Below, in pieces: positions 37,771 through 49,228 of a stretch of 64,000 nucleotides of DNA. The translations under genes and the position numbers were made by a program. The notes beneath the pieces were generated by a model that had not been told where the DNA came from, searched no databases, and saw only the letters and a list, made by a program, of their open reading frames with translations. Source of the DNA: Ascochyta rabiei (taxonomy: Eukaryota; Ascomycota; Dothideomycetes; Pleosporales; Didymellaceae). Numbering within the stretch: the stretch's first letter is position 1; the number at the start of each line of letters is the position of its first letter. Location: NCBI RefSeq assembly GCF_004011695.2, contig NC_082419.1, positions 1,444,413 to 1,508,412 on the forward strand, in the 5' to 3' direction.

Positions 37771-37938
37771 TGTTAAATAAAAGGTATTAGAGAAATGAGC
37801 TAGGCGATATACCTGCTAAGAAACCGTGCAGGGGCCCCTACCAGAACCTAGATAAGACAAAAATCACCCTTACATAGAACAACAACAGAACATTAATACA
37901 TTATTATTAACTTATTACTATTACTATCTAATCTAATA
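37771..37938 (+). repeat. Copia-2 LTR B (inverted relative to A and C)
   Basis: 168 bp, TGTTAAATAAAAGG...CTAATA, reverse complement of A and C. Followed directly by the primer site ATTAAGAGTCTTAC, so it acts as the 5' LTR. Confidence 0.88.
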
Positions 37939-40900
37939 ATTAAGAGTCTTACTGCTGCTATAATAAGCGCTAATAACAAGTAAAATAGCAACTAGCTAAA
38001 GCTAGAGGGACGCAACAGTTATACTTACTAACTTAAGTAAATAGATCTTCTAGTATTGCTAACTTAAGATGCAATATAAAGGTCTAGAAATCTAGGACAT
38101 TGTAGACCTAGAAGGCAACACTTAACTGCGCGCAAAGCCTATTAAACTATATCCTCTAATTGTCTTAGAATACAAACTAGCCTCTGCTCTAAGTAGCACT
38201 TAGGCATTCTCCTTAATATAAACTATAAGAGGTAATACGTACATAACTATATAAGAATTAATTAACCCTGTTAATACCTTTATAGTAATAACTAATACTC
38301 TGATATAATACTAAGAACTCTTAGTAGAAGGAAAGGATGTATACAACAGCAACGCGTAAGAATCTAAAATAACTTTTAACTTATACAAAATACACAAGTA
38401 AAACTACTAAGATAAACAGAAATATATAGCTATAATAATAAAATACTTAAATACTACAGTTAGCCCTTTTCTATAAGTAAGCTGCTTTAATAAACACAGC
38501 ACTCTGTAGACCTAGATTATAAATGTCTAGGCAGTAGTAGGAGTAGATCTTAATAATAAGATTAGAAGGGTATAAGAAAGGTACTATAAAGCACTAAAGC
38601 CTATAAGAGTCCTGCAAAATTAGGAAATATAACTTAGCAAATACAACTAAGCTTTAACTTATGCAGAAGCCCTTAAAATAGAGGACATATTATAGAGTAG
38701 CTAGTTATAGATAACTTCCTAAAGATAGTCCTAAAGATTGCCCTAGTATAGATAGTAACATTTACTAGTACAGGAAGCAACTAAAGTAATATATAAAGAA
38801 GATAGATAATAAAACTCTTCTTTAAGTATATAAGCCTAGCCTATCTATAATAAGGTAGAATAAAAAGTACCTTTATAACAGATAGTAGAGCCTTTGTAGT
38901 AAGTAGTAAATCTAACTTAAACACGTAGAGGGACGCCTTAAGTATGTAAATTAGAGCGCTATCTGCAGCCCTAAACTAAAGGCAATTAAAGCGTAAAATA
39001 AATGCGTCTAGTAATAGGTCTAAGCAATTCTATAGAGGGAATATAGTAAAAGCTGTAGACATATGTCTAGCTTATAAACAGCGCTATAATATTAGTAACT
39101 ATTACTATGTTAATAATAATTTAGAAACCCCTAAGTAGTTTAAACTAAATTAAAATATTATGAAGCTAGTATAGTATAAACTTTAATATAAGCTAGACTT
39201 ATAAAGAACAGTAAATAAATTAAATACTAGTTGAAAGCAACCCTGCCTAGTAATAATAAACTCTTAATTAATTACTCTATATATTAAGAGGTCTTAAACA
39301 CTAAACAAGATTATTAAGTAACTAGATAGCTACGAAATTGCCTAGGTTAATAAAGGTAGTATAAAAGTAGCATATAGCATAAGTAGTTAAGGATATCTAT
39401 TAAAGGAGGTATTTCTTCTAGATTCTAGCTTAACTACGTATATCTATAATGACCTCTTAAGAACTAGAGACGTACGCTAGCTAGCAATAGGAGACTATAT
39501 CTAGACTAGGAACTCTAAGGTCTAGATATAAGGATATAGTACTATTAATATATTAGTAGAGGGATCTTAAGGTAAATAAGTACTACGCTTAGATAATGTT
39601 GCGTAGTGCCTAGATTTCCTCTGCAACCTAGTATTATTTAGGCTACTCTAAAGATAAGGAATATATTGGGATAACTAAGAAGATCTAACAACACTATGTT
39701 AAAGAAACAGCAACATTATAGCTATCCTAATAGAAAGCTTTAGGAAGTAGGTTATTAAACAACTAAATATAGCTACAGCAGCACTCTATATGCGTGTGAA
39801 TTGCAATAGAAGATTACTACAGAGAGTAACAGCTATAATATAGCATAAGAGGCTTAGGTATCTAGGATTATCTATAATTAAACACACTATGTCTTAATCT
39901 AAGGGGGTAAAGATTAAAGGTATTAAATTAGTGTAATATAATGCATATAGATAATTAAAATTATAGGATTAAATATAAAGAACCCTACAATTAAATAATA
40001 AAGGCTTAGGTAAATAGATAGCTATAGACTTCTATAAATATAAAGCAGGAAGCTTTAATAAGAAAAAGAGTTAAATACTTATTACCTGCTAACACTCTTA
40101 GTACGTGTGGGACTTCTACTTTAAGGATAACAGGCCTGCAAGATCTATTATCTGTCTACTTAGGATCTGTATCTAGTCCTTAAGGAAACAGTTTAATATT
40201 ATAGTTAAGGTAATTAAGACAGATAACACAATTATTATAGTTAGATAAGAGGTTAAGAGATAGTGCACGTCCCTCTTAATATGGATTAAGCCCTCTACTC
40301 TAGATATATAAGCTTAAAATAGAAGAGCTAAACGCTTAGGGGGTATAATAAAAGAGAAGGTACACGTAATTTAACTAGACGTAAATCTACTATAGGAACC
40401 CTAGCTAGAAATTACTAGAGCAGCAGTGTACCTATACAATTAGACACTAAATTATCTAAATAAGTAGAGATTACTATATAAAATATTCTTTACACTAGCA
40501 GCTACTATAAATTACATAGTTACTAGGCCTTAAAAACTAAACTAGGCTTACTTAAGAGCATATAGATGTAAGGCATTTACTATAACTAATAAAACTTATT
40601 AAAGAAAATTAAGGCTATAAAGACTAGACCTAAAAGTATAGATTAGATACTTAGTAGGATACTAGTCTACTAACATATACTAAATCTTGGTCCTATTAAT
40701 AGCTAAAGTAATTAGCACCTATAATATAGTGTTTAATAAAGAAATAATATTTAACAGCAAAATAGAAGATATTATAGATAACCTTATGCACAATACGTTA
40801 AAGGACATTATAACTTAGATTAGCACAGTTAAAATCCTATCTATATAGAGCTATATACCTAAAACTAAAACGTTCTATAAGGATAATATAATGTAGAAGG

Positions 40901-42587
40901 ATACTCTGCGTGCTAAACAACCCTAATATTACTAAGGTAGGAAGATTGTAGAGGTATACCGAACGCCTCTCCTAACTCCTCTACTAGCAGCATTCCTAAC
41001 TAAATAGATAAGCTACAACAAGACAACAGACTAACTTAAATAAGACTAAGAAACATCTATAATAATGCTGTGGGCAGCTGCATTTATAGTTGGCGCTAAG
41101 GCAGGACACCTTAGTTAATATAAAGGAAAACCTTTTAAAAAAGCTTAATTAAAGACGATTATAGCAAAAGAAATTAAGCTGTATTAGAATAAACTCCTAC
41201 TATTACCTACAGTATACTTAAAGCTAGAGGAGCACCCTCTCTACAAGATATTTAAATAAGCAGAAAATAAACACCTATAAAGCTATAAATAAATAGAGTT
41301 ATAGACTAAATTTCTAGTACCTCTAGTTTAGAAGTCTAGATAATAAATACTTAACTGTATGTAGGTCTATATATATAAGTTTAATAAATACTACTACCTT
41401 AATAAGTATAAAGTAAGGCTTGTAGTTAGAGGAGACTAATAATATAATATTACGTTATAAGACACATATACAGCAACACTTATAGGCTAATTACTTAGAA
41501 AACTAATAGTAATTGCTATAAAATATAATTTTCAACTAAAATAATAGGATATTATAAATACGTTTGTCTATATAACTATTAACCACAAAATATATATAAG
41601 GATGCTAAGAGGATACTAGAAGACAGGCACCTTACTAAAGGTACAGAAAGCCTTATATAGACTCTGCATCTCCCCTCTACTATAGTAGAAGGAATTTATA
41701 GTAATATTAGTTAGAATTAGATTTAAATAAGTACTATAAGAGTTATACTGTATAATTAAGGATAGAATAATTATCTTTTTTTATATACATAATATTATAA
41801 ACGCGTACTACCTAAAGCATAAATAAGAGGCAGATAATGCTATTAAATAGATACAGGAGCAATACCTATACACTAGAGGAGATAACCTTTAATAGTTCCT
41901 TAGTATAGAAGTCTAATATAATAGACAGTAATGGATAATTTAAATATTCTAAGCTGCATACGTTAATAAGATAAGTTAATTAGTAACTAGATAGGACGTA
42001 AGGCATAATACGCTAATATCTAGAATTAAACTTAAGCCTAGAAACAGTCTAGCTAAACTACTAGAGATTAATTAATATTAGCAAAAGATTAGATCTCTGT
42101 TATTTGTAGTAGTAACTACTTAACCTAATATAGTGTTTGCCACGTTGTAACTTACACGCTTTCTAGTTAACCTAAGTAATAAACACTAAGACACTGCTAA
42201 ACAAGTGCTCCTATACCTATAGAAGACAAGAAATTTATTACTTAACTTTAGACTAGGCAAAGGACTTAAAGTTGCAAGTAACATATTATTTGCTAACAAC
42301 ACTGTAGACTAAAAGAGTTCCCAAGGATACGCTATTAAGCTATTTAGAGGACTTATTACCTAAAGAGTAAATAAACAAGATACTGTTACAACATTAACCA
42401 CTAAGGCCAAGCTCCTAGCACTGTCTTAAGTAGCTAAGGAAGTGATATTCACCTCTTAACTATTAAAAGAGCTTTAGGTAACCCAAAGCAATCTAATAAT
42501 AACAATTAAATACAACAATATGCAGATAATACGTCTAGTTACTGCAGACATTGCTAAGATATAAACTAAACTTTAGCACATTAATAT

Positions 42588-42755
42588 TGTCAGATTGGAT
42601 GGTAATAGTAATGAGTTAATAATAATGTATTGATGTTCTGTTGTTGTTCTATGTAAGGGTGATTTTTGTCTTATCTAGGTTCTGGTGGGGGCTCCTGCAC
42701 GGTTTCTTGGCAGGTATATCGCCTAACCTATTTCTCCAATACCTTTCATTTGACA
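42588..42755 (-). repeat. Copia-2 LTR C
   Basis: 168 bp, TGTCAGATTGGATGG...ATTTGACA. It keeps more G and C than A or B, so it is the least RIP-mutated of the three. Confidence 0.88.
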
Positions 42756-42822
42756 ACTCTAAACCCTAACGCTAAGTGAGTTTAGGTTAGCATTAACGCA
42801 ATTTGCACTCTAAATCGCAGTG

Positions 42823-43491
42823 TCATATTGGTAAGGTCACAGTGGCTTTACTAATGGCCTGTCTAACATAAATTGCTCCAACAGTATGCTAATGGTAGGC
42901 AAAAACAAACAACTCATCGCAGTTGTCTTTCGCAGCAAAGTGTTTGCCTATGCCGTCTAGTATACCATCAATATCGCTGGTACTACTGCTTGTACTGTTG
43001 CTGCGACCGTTGCCAGTGACTATATGGACTAGATCCTTAGTTTTAATGCCCTCCGCTGTGCAAGCTGGGGCAGACTCAAGACTTGGAAGGTAGAGTTTTT
43101 CGTCCTTTTTAGGGTTTTCAACCGTCAGCAGTTCAGGTCTAACAGTAGCATCAATACTGTTAGAGGATCTAAGAGAGCAAGTTCGTATCAAGATAGTGGA
43201 GTCGGATTTATCCAATAGCTGTGTGATTGAGAACTGCAAAAGCATTGTCTCATTGCAGCGTTTAAGTCTCTCCATGGAGAAGTAGGTGATCCAACCGTTC
43301 GTGTTGGTCAGGTCGTCACATTCCAGTGGACAGTCGTGCAGATCTGGGTAGTAGGTTGCCATATCGGCGATGGGTGAGGCATCGTCATCTGTCACAGGCT
43401 CAACAGCCTGTGTGCCATCAGGATTGATGGCAGAGCGTACTACGCTCACACCATACAAAAGAGACAAGAAAATTAATCTCATACTAACCAA
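42823..43491 (-). pseudogene. truncated class V (subgroup C) chitinase, N-terminal part only
   Basis: From ATG 43491 (or 43482) a signal peptide (MRLIFLSLLYGVSVVRS) precedes the conserved start of large LysM-associated fungal chitinases: CPLECDDLTNTNGW, FSMERLKRCNETMLLQFS, TILIRTCSL, and after a Ser-rich linker NCDELFVFAYH. A TAG at 42889 breaks the frame, which then goes on (HTVGAIYVRQAIS) to 42823. Family members usually exceed 1000 aa with LysM and GH18 domains; none of these remain. The loss coincides with the border of the repeat-rich block. Known role of the family: chitin degradation outside the cell. Confidence 0.75.
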
Positions 43492-44325
43492 GATTCAGAT
43501 AGTAAACGAATAAAATGAGAAACAGTCTTGTGTTCTCATCTTGGGAGGAACACATCTTGCCCTTAACCTTGACGCACCATGGCATATCCATAGCATGGTC
43601 ATAGTAATCTCAATCGCCGAGCCTCGCGGCTCATCCAGAACAACTCCATATCAAATGACCCGTCTGAGTAAGATAGTCATTGCCTTTGCATCTCGACCCA
43701 CATCTGCAAACGTTGGTTTTTTGAATTGTAACGCGGGATGGCTGCCGAGCTCTGATTGGTGCTTAAACGCGCTTCTCGAACGGATGGGTCCTGGTGATCT
43801 TAGGAGTCACCGGAAGAAACCCTGCATTTGGCAGCTGGTACTTGTCCGCCGTCAGTGGCAAAGGTGGAGCAGCGGTTCGGACATCGTAACTAAGGGGGCA
43901 GAGCGTCGGACAGTTCCTGGTTTGGCTTAGTGCTGCGGCGATAAAGGTGATACAGCCACGCAAACAAAGCGGGCGGCTTAACCCGCAGGCGCAAAGACAC
44001 CACAACAGCCAGCACCCTGCGGCACGGTGGTAGGATTCGCGCTGTTAGCCAAGGCGCCGCACTTCCTGCCGTATGCCTGCCAAGCGTTACCCTAGAGCCG
44101 CTGTCGCTACATACCTAGTAACACCACCTGCCGCTACCTTAACCCTGGCCCAAGGCCCAAAAAGTAAAGTGGTATGGGCATGCGGTATATTGTTATTTAA
44201 GGCGTGCCTACCTATTTCAAGGGATTGCAGGAGTTGTGCAATTCCATCCCTCACCAGAATCGCTATTTTGCAAAACTGGCCCTTCATCGGCCCGCAGCGC
44301 TTGTGTAAGAAATACCTCAACCAAG
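43492..44325. other. intergenic between divergent chitinase remnant and the next gene
   Basis: Normal composition. A 129-codon plus-strand frame at 43541-43930 has no recognisable motif and overlaps frames on the other strand. Confidence 0.45.
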
Positions 44326-45135
44326 ATGCTAGACCTCGACAAGGTTAGTTACTCGGAGAGTGCTGCAGTCACCGTCATCTGTGATTTCTACAAATTTCTC
44401 ACCAAGATGTACCTGGACGAGGAGACCGTGGAGTGGCCGCCTGAAGGAGGATGGCCCACTCTGACTAAAAATGCTTTCGGGGGCATGGACAAATCAGACC
44501 GAGTCATCTCTCTACTGCGTCAAATTCCTTACATGCAGGACGACTTGGATGGAGAGCTGCGTCGCCAGGGTCTTCCCGAGGCACCGTTTTTCAACTGGAA
44601 GGACAACGTCAAGGATGAAGAACCTCTAGATCCAAAGGCAGTTATGGAAGTGAAGATACTCACGGAAGACTTCCTGTGCAATATCATCACGCCAGACCTT
44701 GTGGGATTGTTGGAGGGTGGCAAAGACGACAACACTGTTATGCTACTCGACACCAAATATGGAATCGCCTATTGGCCAGAGTGTCCCGATGAGATTAAAG
44801 AGGAAACGACCCAGGAACAGGTCCAAGACGACTCCGAAGTCTGGAGCTCCCAGGAGGAGATCGACTGGCGTTGCGATGCACCAGCTTGGACTATCCCAGA
44901 CTTCTTCGCAATGCTCCAGGAGCAATTTGAGCAGCTTCGGTTCATACCGGTTAATTCTAAGGGGGTGATTAACTCCTGGGCTGGATACTCGGCTGATGGT
45001 GAGATGGAGGAAATGCTGCAAGGAATCTACCGGGAGCATGGATGGCCTGATCTTGAGACATACAGAAAAGAGGAGTGCATCAAGGCTGTAAAGGAAGCCT
45101 TGGCGGAGCAATACCCTGACTTTAAACTGTATTGA
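44326..45135 (+). CDS. intact uncharacterised acidic fungal protein
   Basis: A single exon of 269 aa from ATG 44326 (A at -3); an upstream ATG at 44236 adds an unlikely leader. Acidic, soluble, no signal peptide or membrane segment. Recognisable blocks are SAAVTVICDFYKFLTKMYLD, WPPEGGWPTLT, ISLLRQIPYMQDD and REHGWPDLETYRKEEC. I know the pattern from uncharacterised fungal proteins but no function. It is the only undamaged frame between the truncated chitinase and the two pseudogenes to its right, so it may have been under selection longer or escaped RIP. Association with a chitin/LysM locus is inferred from position. Confidence 0.75.
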   Translation: MLDLDKVSYSESAAVTVICDFYKFLTKMYLDEETVEWPPEGGWPTLTKNAFGGMDKSDRVISLLRQIPYMQDDLDGELRRQGLPEAPFFNWKDNVKDEEPLDPKAVMEVKILTEDFLCNIITPDLVGLLEGGKDDNTVMLLDTKYGIAYWPECPDEIKEETTQEQVQDDSEVWSSQEEIDWRCDAPAWTIPDFFAMLQEQFEQLRFIPVNSKGVINSWAGYSADGEMEEMLQGIYREHGWPDLETYRKEECIKAVKEALAEQYPDFKLY

Positions 45136-45460
45136 GACTTAGACTATATCGAAATCCAGATTTGATTGGTAGACAAGGATTCTCTTCCTACATGTAAGAT
45201 AGCCTTCCACGGGAAAGATGTGAAGGAGATCTTTCCCTCGACGCTTTAGTGTTGCCTGGGTAGTGTAATCTAGAATAGCAGCACAGCATGGAATAGCACG
45301 CCCTGCCACAGCGGTCAAGCTAACCGAACAGGCCAGCATCAGTATTTCGTTCACAGATTGAATTGAAAACAGAGTTTCCATCCGGCGTGCTCACGTTACA
45401 GTGTCTCTGTTCCACCTTTGTATTTTGCAGCTTTACTCCATTGCTCACCAACAACCCACA

Positions 45461-46000
45461 ATGCACGTCATTCAGACTACAGCCCTCCTCCTGTCGACCA
45501 CTGCAACAGTTATACCTGCTCACCAGACACTCTTGCCTAGAGATGTTCCCACAATCACCCGCGACCCATGGGAGTGTGCCACCGTGAACGCGTCACAATA
45601 CTTCGACGTTCCAAAACCTACTGGAACAATCTTAACAGCTTTGCTATCTTACGCTGATAAGCTGTATAAGGGCTGTGTTCCCGTTCGGGACCCTTCCAGC
45701 AACAGAGACCCAGTGTGCCCGTTTCCTGACGCCTCAAAGTGGTGTGCTTTCACAAAAACTATGGCGTCCACAATGACTCCAGCATACTGGTCCTATGCTA
45801 GCTCGGCCTCTTCTTAGTGGTCAGCAAAGAGTTCTGATGCTTCATCTTTCCAGAAAAGATGCCCAAATACATGGTACCAGGTCATAAGAGACACACCAGC
45901 AGGAGAGACATGGTTGAACAACACCATTATCTTCTCTGAGTGTTACGAGTCCGCATATCCTGCAACCGCGCTACCATCGCCTCCCAAGATTGGAGCTTGA
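45461..46000 (+). pseudogene. secreted cysteine-rich protein gene with one amber stop
   Basis: The frame opens at ATG 45461 with a signal-like start (MHVIQTTALLLSTTATVIPA) and continues for 179 codons to TGA 45998-46000, but TAG at 45815-45817 interrupts it (SSASS*WSAKSS). The sequence on both sides of the stop is one frame. Cysteines and tryptophans are regularly spaced (WECATVNASQYF, CVPVRD, VCPFPDASKWCAF, FSECYESAYP). The stop is most simply a TGG to TAG change. I do not know the family; position suggests a secreted partner of the chitinase/LysM locus. Confidence 0.6.
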
Positions 46001-47235
46001 GCCGCGATTCCAATTCTCAGTCTCAAGGCTTTGTCTAAGGGGAAATCAAGTTGGAAATCATTACACTCGGTCGCATGCATCAGGGCAAATTATGCAATTT
46101 TTGTTTAGGAGAGTACAGAATCTGGAGAAATTCATTGCTCCTTAGTAACCAGAATCTTAGAATGCGATAGACTATTCAATAACAGTCATGCTTTTCTAAG
46201 CACACTATATCTCTTCTTCACTTGTGAAAACAGCACTCAGCTATAATAAAGCAGAATCTGTTCCCGTTAGTTTTAAAACTCCTTACGGTGCAGTGCAGAA
46301 TGACCAGGACCATGCCCAGACAGGAAATAGCATTCTCAAAGGTTGTCGCAGATAGCTTTACCAAGATACACGCGGCGCAACTCATCCACTCTTCCGGAGT
46401 TGACTGCAGGTACCAGTATCGCTAGTCAAGTAACTTCGGGTAAATTCAGGGACTGGCCCATTGCGCGGACAAGCCCGTGGGACTAGGTAGACGGCAGCCT
46501 AAAGTTAAGCGCGGCGATGTAGACAGATCTGTCTTAAAGAGGTCTTGGCAGCTCTCTTGGAAGCTTACCTTGCACCCCGTGTAGTCAGACTGCGATATTG
46601 TAGCTCGAACTGTGCCGCAATCACGCCTTCTATTGTAGAATTCAAGACTATGGAAATTTTGCATACTGTAGTGCCCGGTCTGGAACACAAGGCTGGCCTG
46701 ATCTTCAACTCGACCATGGTGACATGGTTAGGTGAGTCGATTGGTTCAACCGAAAACGTCTCTTGACATACCAAGAGCAGCAATAGCTCTAACAGGATAG
46801 CGTGGTTTTAACCCTGTAAACATCGATTCTGGGTCAGGAAATCTTTTGCAAGGCAGTATTAGGCGGCTTTTCCGGGAAGAAGACCAACTGCCGCAGCTCA
46901 ACAAGAGCGGGATGCCTGTAAACCATTGTGCAAGTGTAAAGCTCCATAGATACTCCGCAACAGATGGAAGATAGAACCCATTTCGAGGAGATTGGTGGCT
47001 GCTCACCCATGTAAGGGTGTCCTTACATTTTGGTTCGTAAATGATGCATATTTGGTCGATAGACAAGAGCTCCTCTTGGCGCAGCTCAGTCTTAAATATC
47101 CCCAATCAAAGTACGTGTAAGTGGAATTTTAGATAGCAGGACCAGAGTGAAAACATAAATATCTGGGCAACGCACTATTTCATCCGGTATCAGTTTCGTC
47201 TTTTCCGCATTCTTCAGCAGCCTTCAATCTTTTTA
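46001..47235. other. no gene supported
   Basis: Normal to AT-rich DNA with short overlapping frames on both strands (the longest is minus, 46746-47105). Nothing recognisable. Confidence 0.45.
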
Positions 47236-48205
47236 ATGGTCGGTGCAACAGCCCTCATGGGCATCTATGCCCTTCTTGCCAGTTCAGAATCTACTGGCCG
47301 TTATTTCCAAAAAAGAGATTGCTCTATCACGTTTCCTGCTTATAAGGGTGATACTTGTGCATCAATAGCAGACAGTTAGAGCATCTCGGAAGCTCAGTTT
47401 CTCAGCTTCAACCCAGGAGCCGTCTGCTCTGCGCTTGAAGTTGGCAAGGAGTACTGCGTTGAGTGGTCTGGCACACCGCCTGCGTTGCCCAAATCGCCAA
47501 AGACATCATCCACACCAACCCCAACACCGACCCCAGCTCCCACTACTTTATCGACGGTGACCAGCACCAAAATCACTACCATCGCTCCAGTTGCAACTTG
47601 TGCCTCTACACCTGCTGGTGTCGTTACACCCTCTCCCATCCAGGTACGTACCAATTTGATTGCTAAGCTGCGCCCTCACTGATTCAATTCAGACTAGAAT
47701 GACATGTAGTTGCACAAAGTTCTACAAGGTCGCTAGTAGAGACAGTTGCTAGCAAATCGCAAACAACAACGGCATTACACTCGACAACTTCTATGCATGG
47801 AACCCGGCCAACGCCGACTGTAAGAGTCTGTTCCCTAGCAATTATGCCTGCGTCGCAAAGGGTGCACCAGTCACAACTACAAAGACCACAGCCATCCCGA
47901 CCTCCACAGGGCCGTTCATTCCCTAGCTCTGCACTTTCGATCTTAAGAAGGGTGAGTACGTCTGCCCGACAGCACCCCCTACAGCAACCCCCACTTCAGT
48001 CAAGAACCCTGCTCCCGGCCCAACGCAAGAGGGTATTAATGCTAAGTGCAACAAGTGGGTCCTTCAGAAGACTGGCGTGTACTGCTTTGATATGGCCAAA
48101 GCAGCTAGTGTTGCGCTGGACAGGCTGTATACGCTGAACCCTGCTCTTAAGGGAGACTGCAGTGGTCTCTGGCCTGGATATGCTTACTGTATCGGTACAT
48201 TGTGA
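47236..48205 (+). pseudogene. three-LysM secreted protein, inactivated by three amber stops
   Basis: Exons 47236-47643 and 47693-48205 (49-nt intron, GTACGT...CAG) would give 306 codons. The first LysM starts near CSITFPAYKGDTCASIADS, the second at CSCTKFYKVASRDSC with FYAWNPANADC, the third at CNKWVLQKTGVYCFDMAK with YTLNPALKGDC. Pro/Thr-rich linkers separate them. Stops are TAG at 47377, 47750 and 47924, each at a place where LysM proteins have tryptophan. Known role of such proteins: bind chitin and hide it from host or rival enzymes. Here it is dead unless read through. It sits near a truncated chitinase, the usual partnership in this locus type. Confidence 0.82.
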
Positions 48206-48239
48206 TATACTTCGAGTATTAAGCTGCAATCAACGCTCC

Positions 48240-49100
48240 TAAAATGGTTGTAGTATATATGATACAAGAAAAATGATCTTTATTAATTATAATGATTATA
48301 TTTTAACGTGTTTCACCGCGAGCGGCGCGCCCTTACTAACATTGCAACCCTTACTATATATCACAACCATGCCACCACAACGCTACGCGCTACAATCCTA
48401 ATAAAAAGGCACACCCTATCTTGCTATCTAAGCTACAGAAGCTTTTGCACTAGATAGTACCAGGCACGCATCTAAGGCATTTAATGTGCCAGAAACAACG
48501 TTAAGACAACGACGCACTAGAAAGCACGCCTAACGCAACTGTTAACCTAACTGAAGCAAGCTAGACAAGAAAGAGGAGGAGGCGATAGTAGCATGTATAC
48601 TTAAGCTAGACACGTAAGGAATAGGCGCTACAAGGAGTATAATGTAAGACTTAGCTAATAGTCTCCTTACTGCACGTAGTAAAGAACTTGTTAGCAAGAA
48701 CTAGGTAGACAGGTTTAGAATGCGTACTAAGAAGGCTAAGCTTTAACACAGTTGCTAATATAATTGTTAATAAGCCCTAAATAAAAGTCTACGCATTATA
48801 GAGCCCTAGTTTAAGCTAGTAAGAAAGATTAAGGAGATATACAGGATCCTAGAAAAAGAGTTAAGTAAAACATAACTTTAGTAAGTCTAGCTTTATAATA
48901 GGCATAATTGCTGCTAATATAGTCTTTATAGGATCTAAGAAGTAAAGTAATCCTAAGAAGATAAAGCTAGGTAACTAATTCTAGTTTGTAATTATCTATG
49001 GTATCTACGCTGGCAGATAGGTCTTATACAAGGAATACTTAAAAACTAACTATCTAATTCTACTTCTTCTTATACCTTTACACCTTTAAGTACCGAAAGG
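48240..49100 (+). mobile_element. Fot1/Pogo (Tc1-mariner) DNA transposon remnant
   Basis: From ATG 48369 (MPPQRYALQS) the plus strand reads, through RIP stops, an HTH region (AFNVPETTLRQRRTRK), the pattern KKEEEAIVACILKLDTRGIG, KN*VDRFRMRTKKAKL (W to stop) and IIEPWFKLVRKIKEIYRILE, as in Fot1-type transposases. The DDE catalytic part is degraded past recognition and the right end is lost near 49090. Confidence 0.7.
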
Positions 49101-49139
49101 AATTAGAGGTACTAAACAGGAGATAGTAGCACCCGTTAG

Positions 49140-49175
49140 TAGGCAGAGAAAGAGAGAGAGAGAAAAAGGATGAAT
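49140..49175. repeat. short GA-rich simple repeat
   Basis: GCAGAGAAAGAGAGAGAGAG followed by an A-rich run. Confidence 0.6.
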
Positions 49176-49228
49176 GTAGAGAAAATTTGTTGATATAATA
49201 GATAGGTTGATAGGTTAGAGTGTCTCTC

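Larger units (their letters stand above)
37325..42755. mobile_element. rearranged Copia element with three LTRs, one inverted (self-integration product)
   Basis: LTR A (37325-37492) and LTR C (42588-42755) are direct repeats; LTR B (37771-37938) is their reverse complement. From B the internal region runs on the plus strand (primer site at 37939, Copia Pol, RNase H) and stops at 42587 in the middle of RNase H (KI*TKL*HINI). The missing 3' end of Pol (N-I-H-N, then FADRVTKLLPISK) lies between A and B on the minus strand. AATAT is present at both breakpoints (42583-42587 and, on the minus strand, 37770-37766). The whole block is flanked by a perfect 5-bp target duplication, ACTCT (37320-37324 and 42756-42760). 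RIP has destroyed all frames. Confidence 0.85.
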
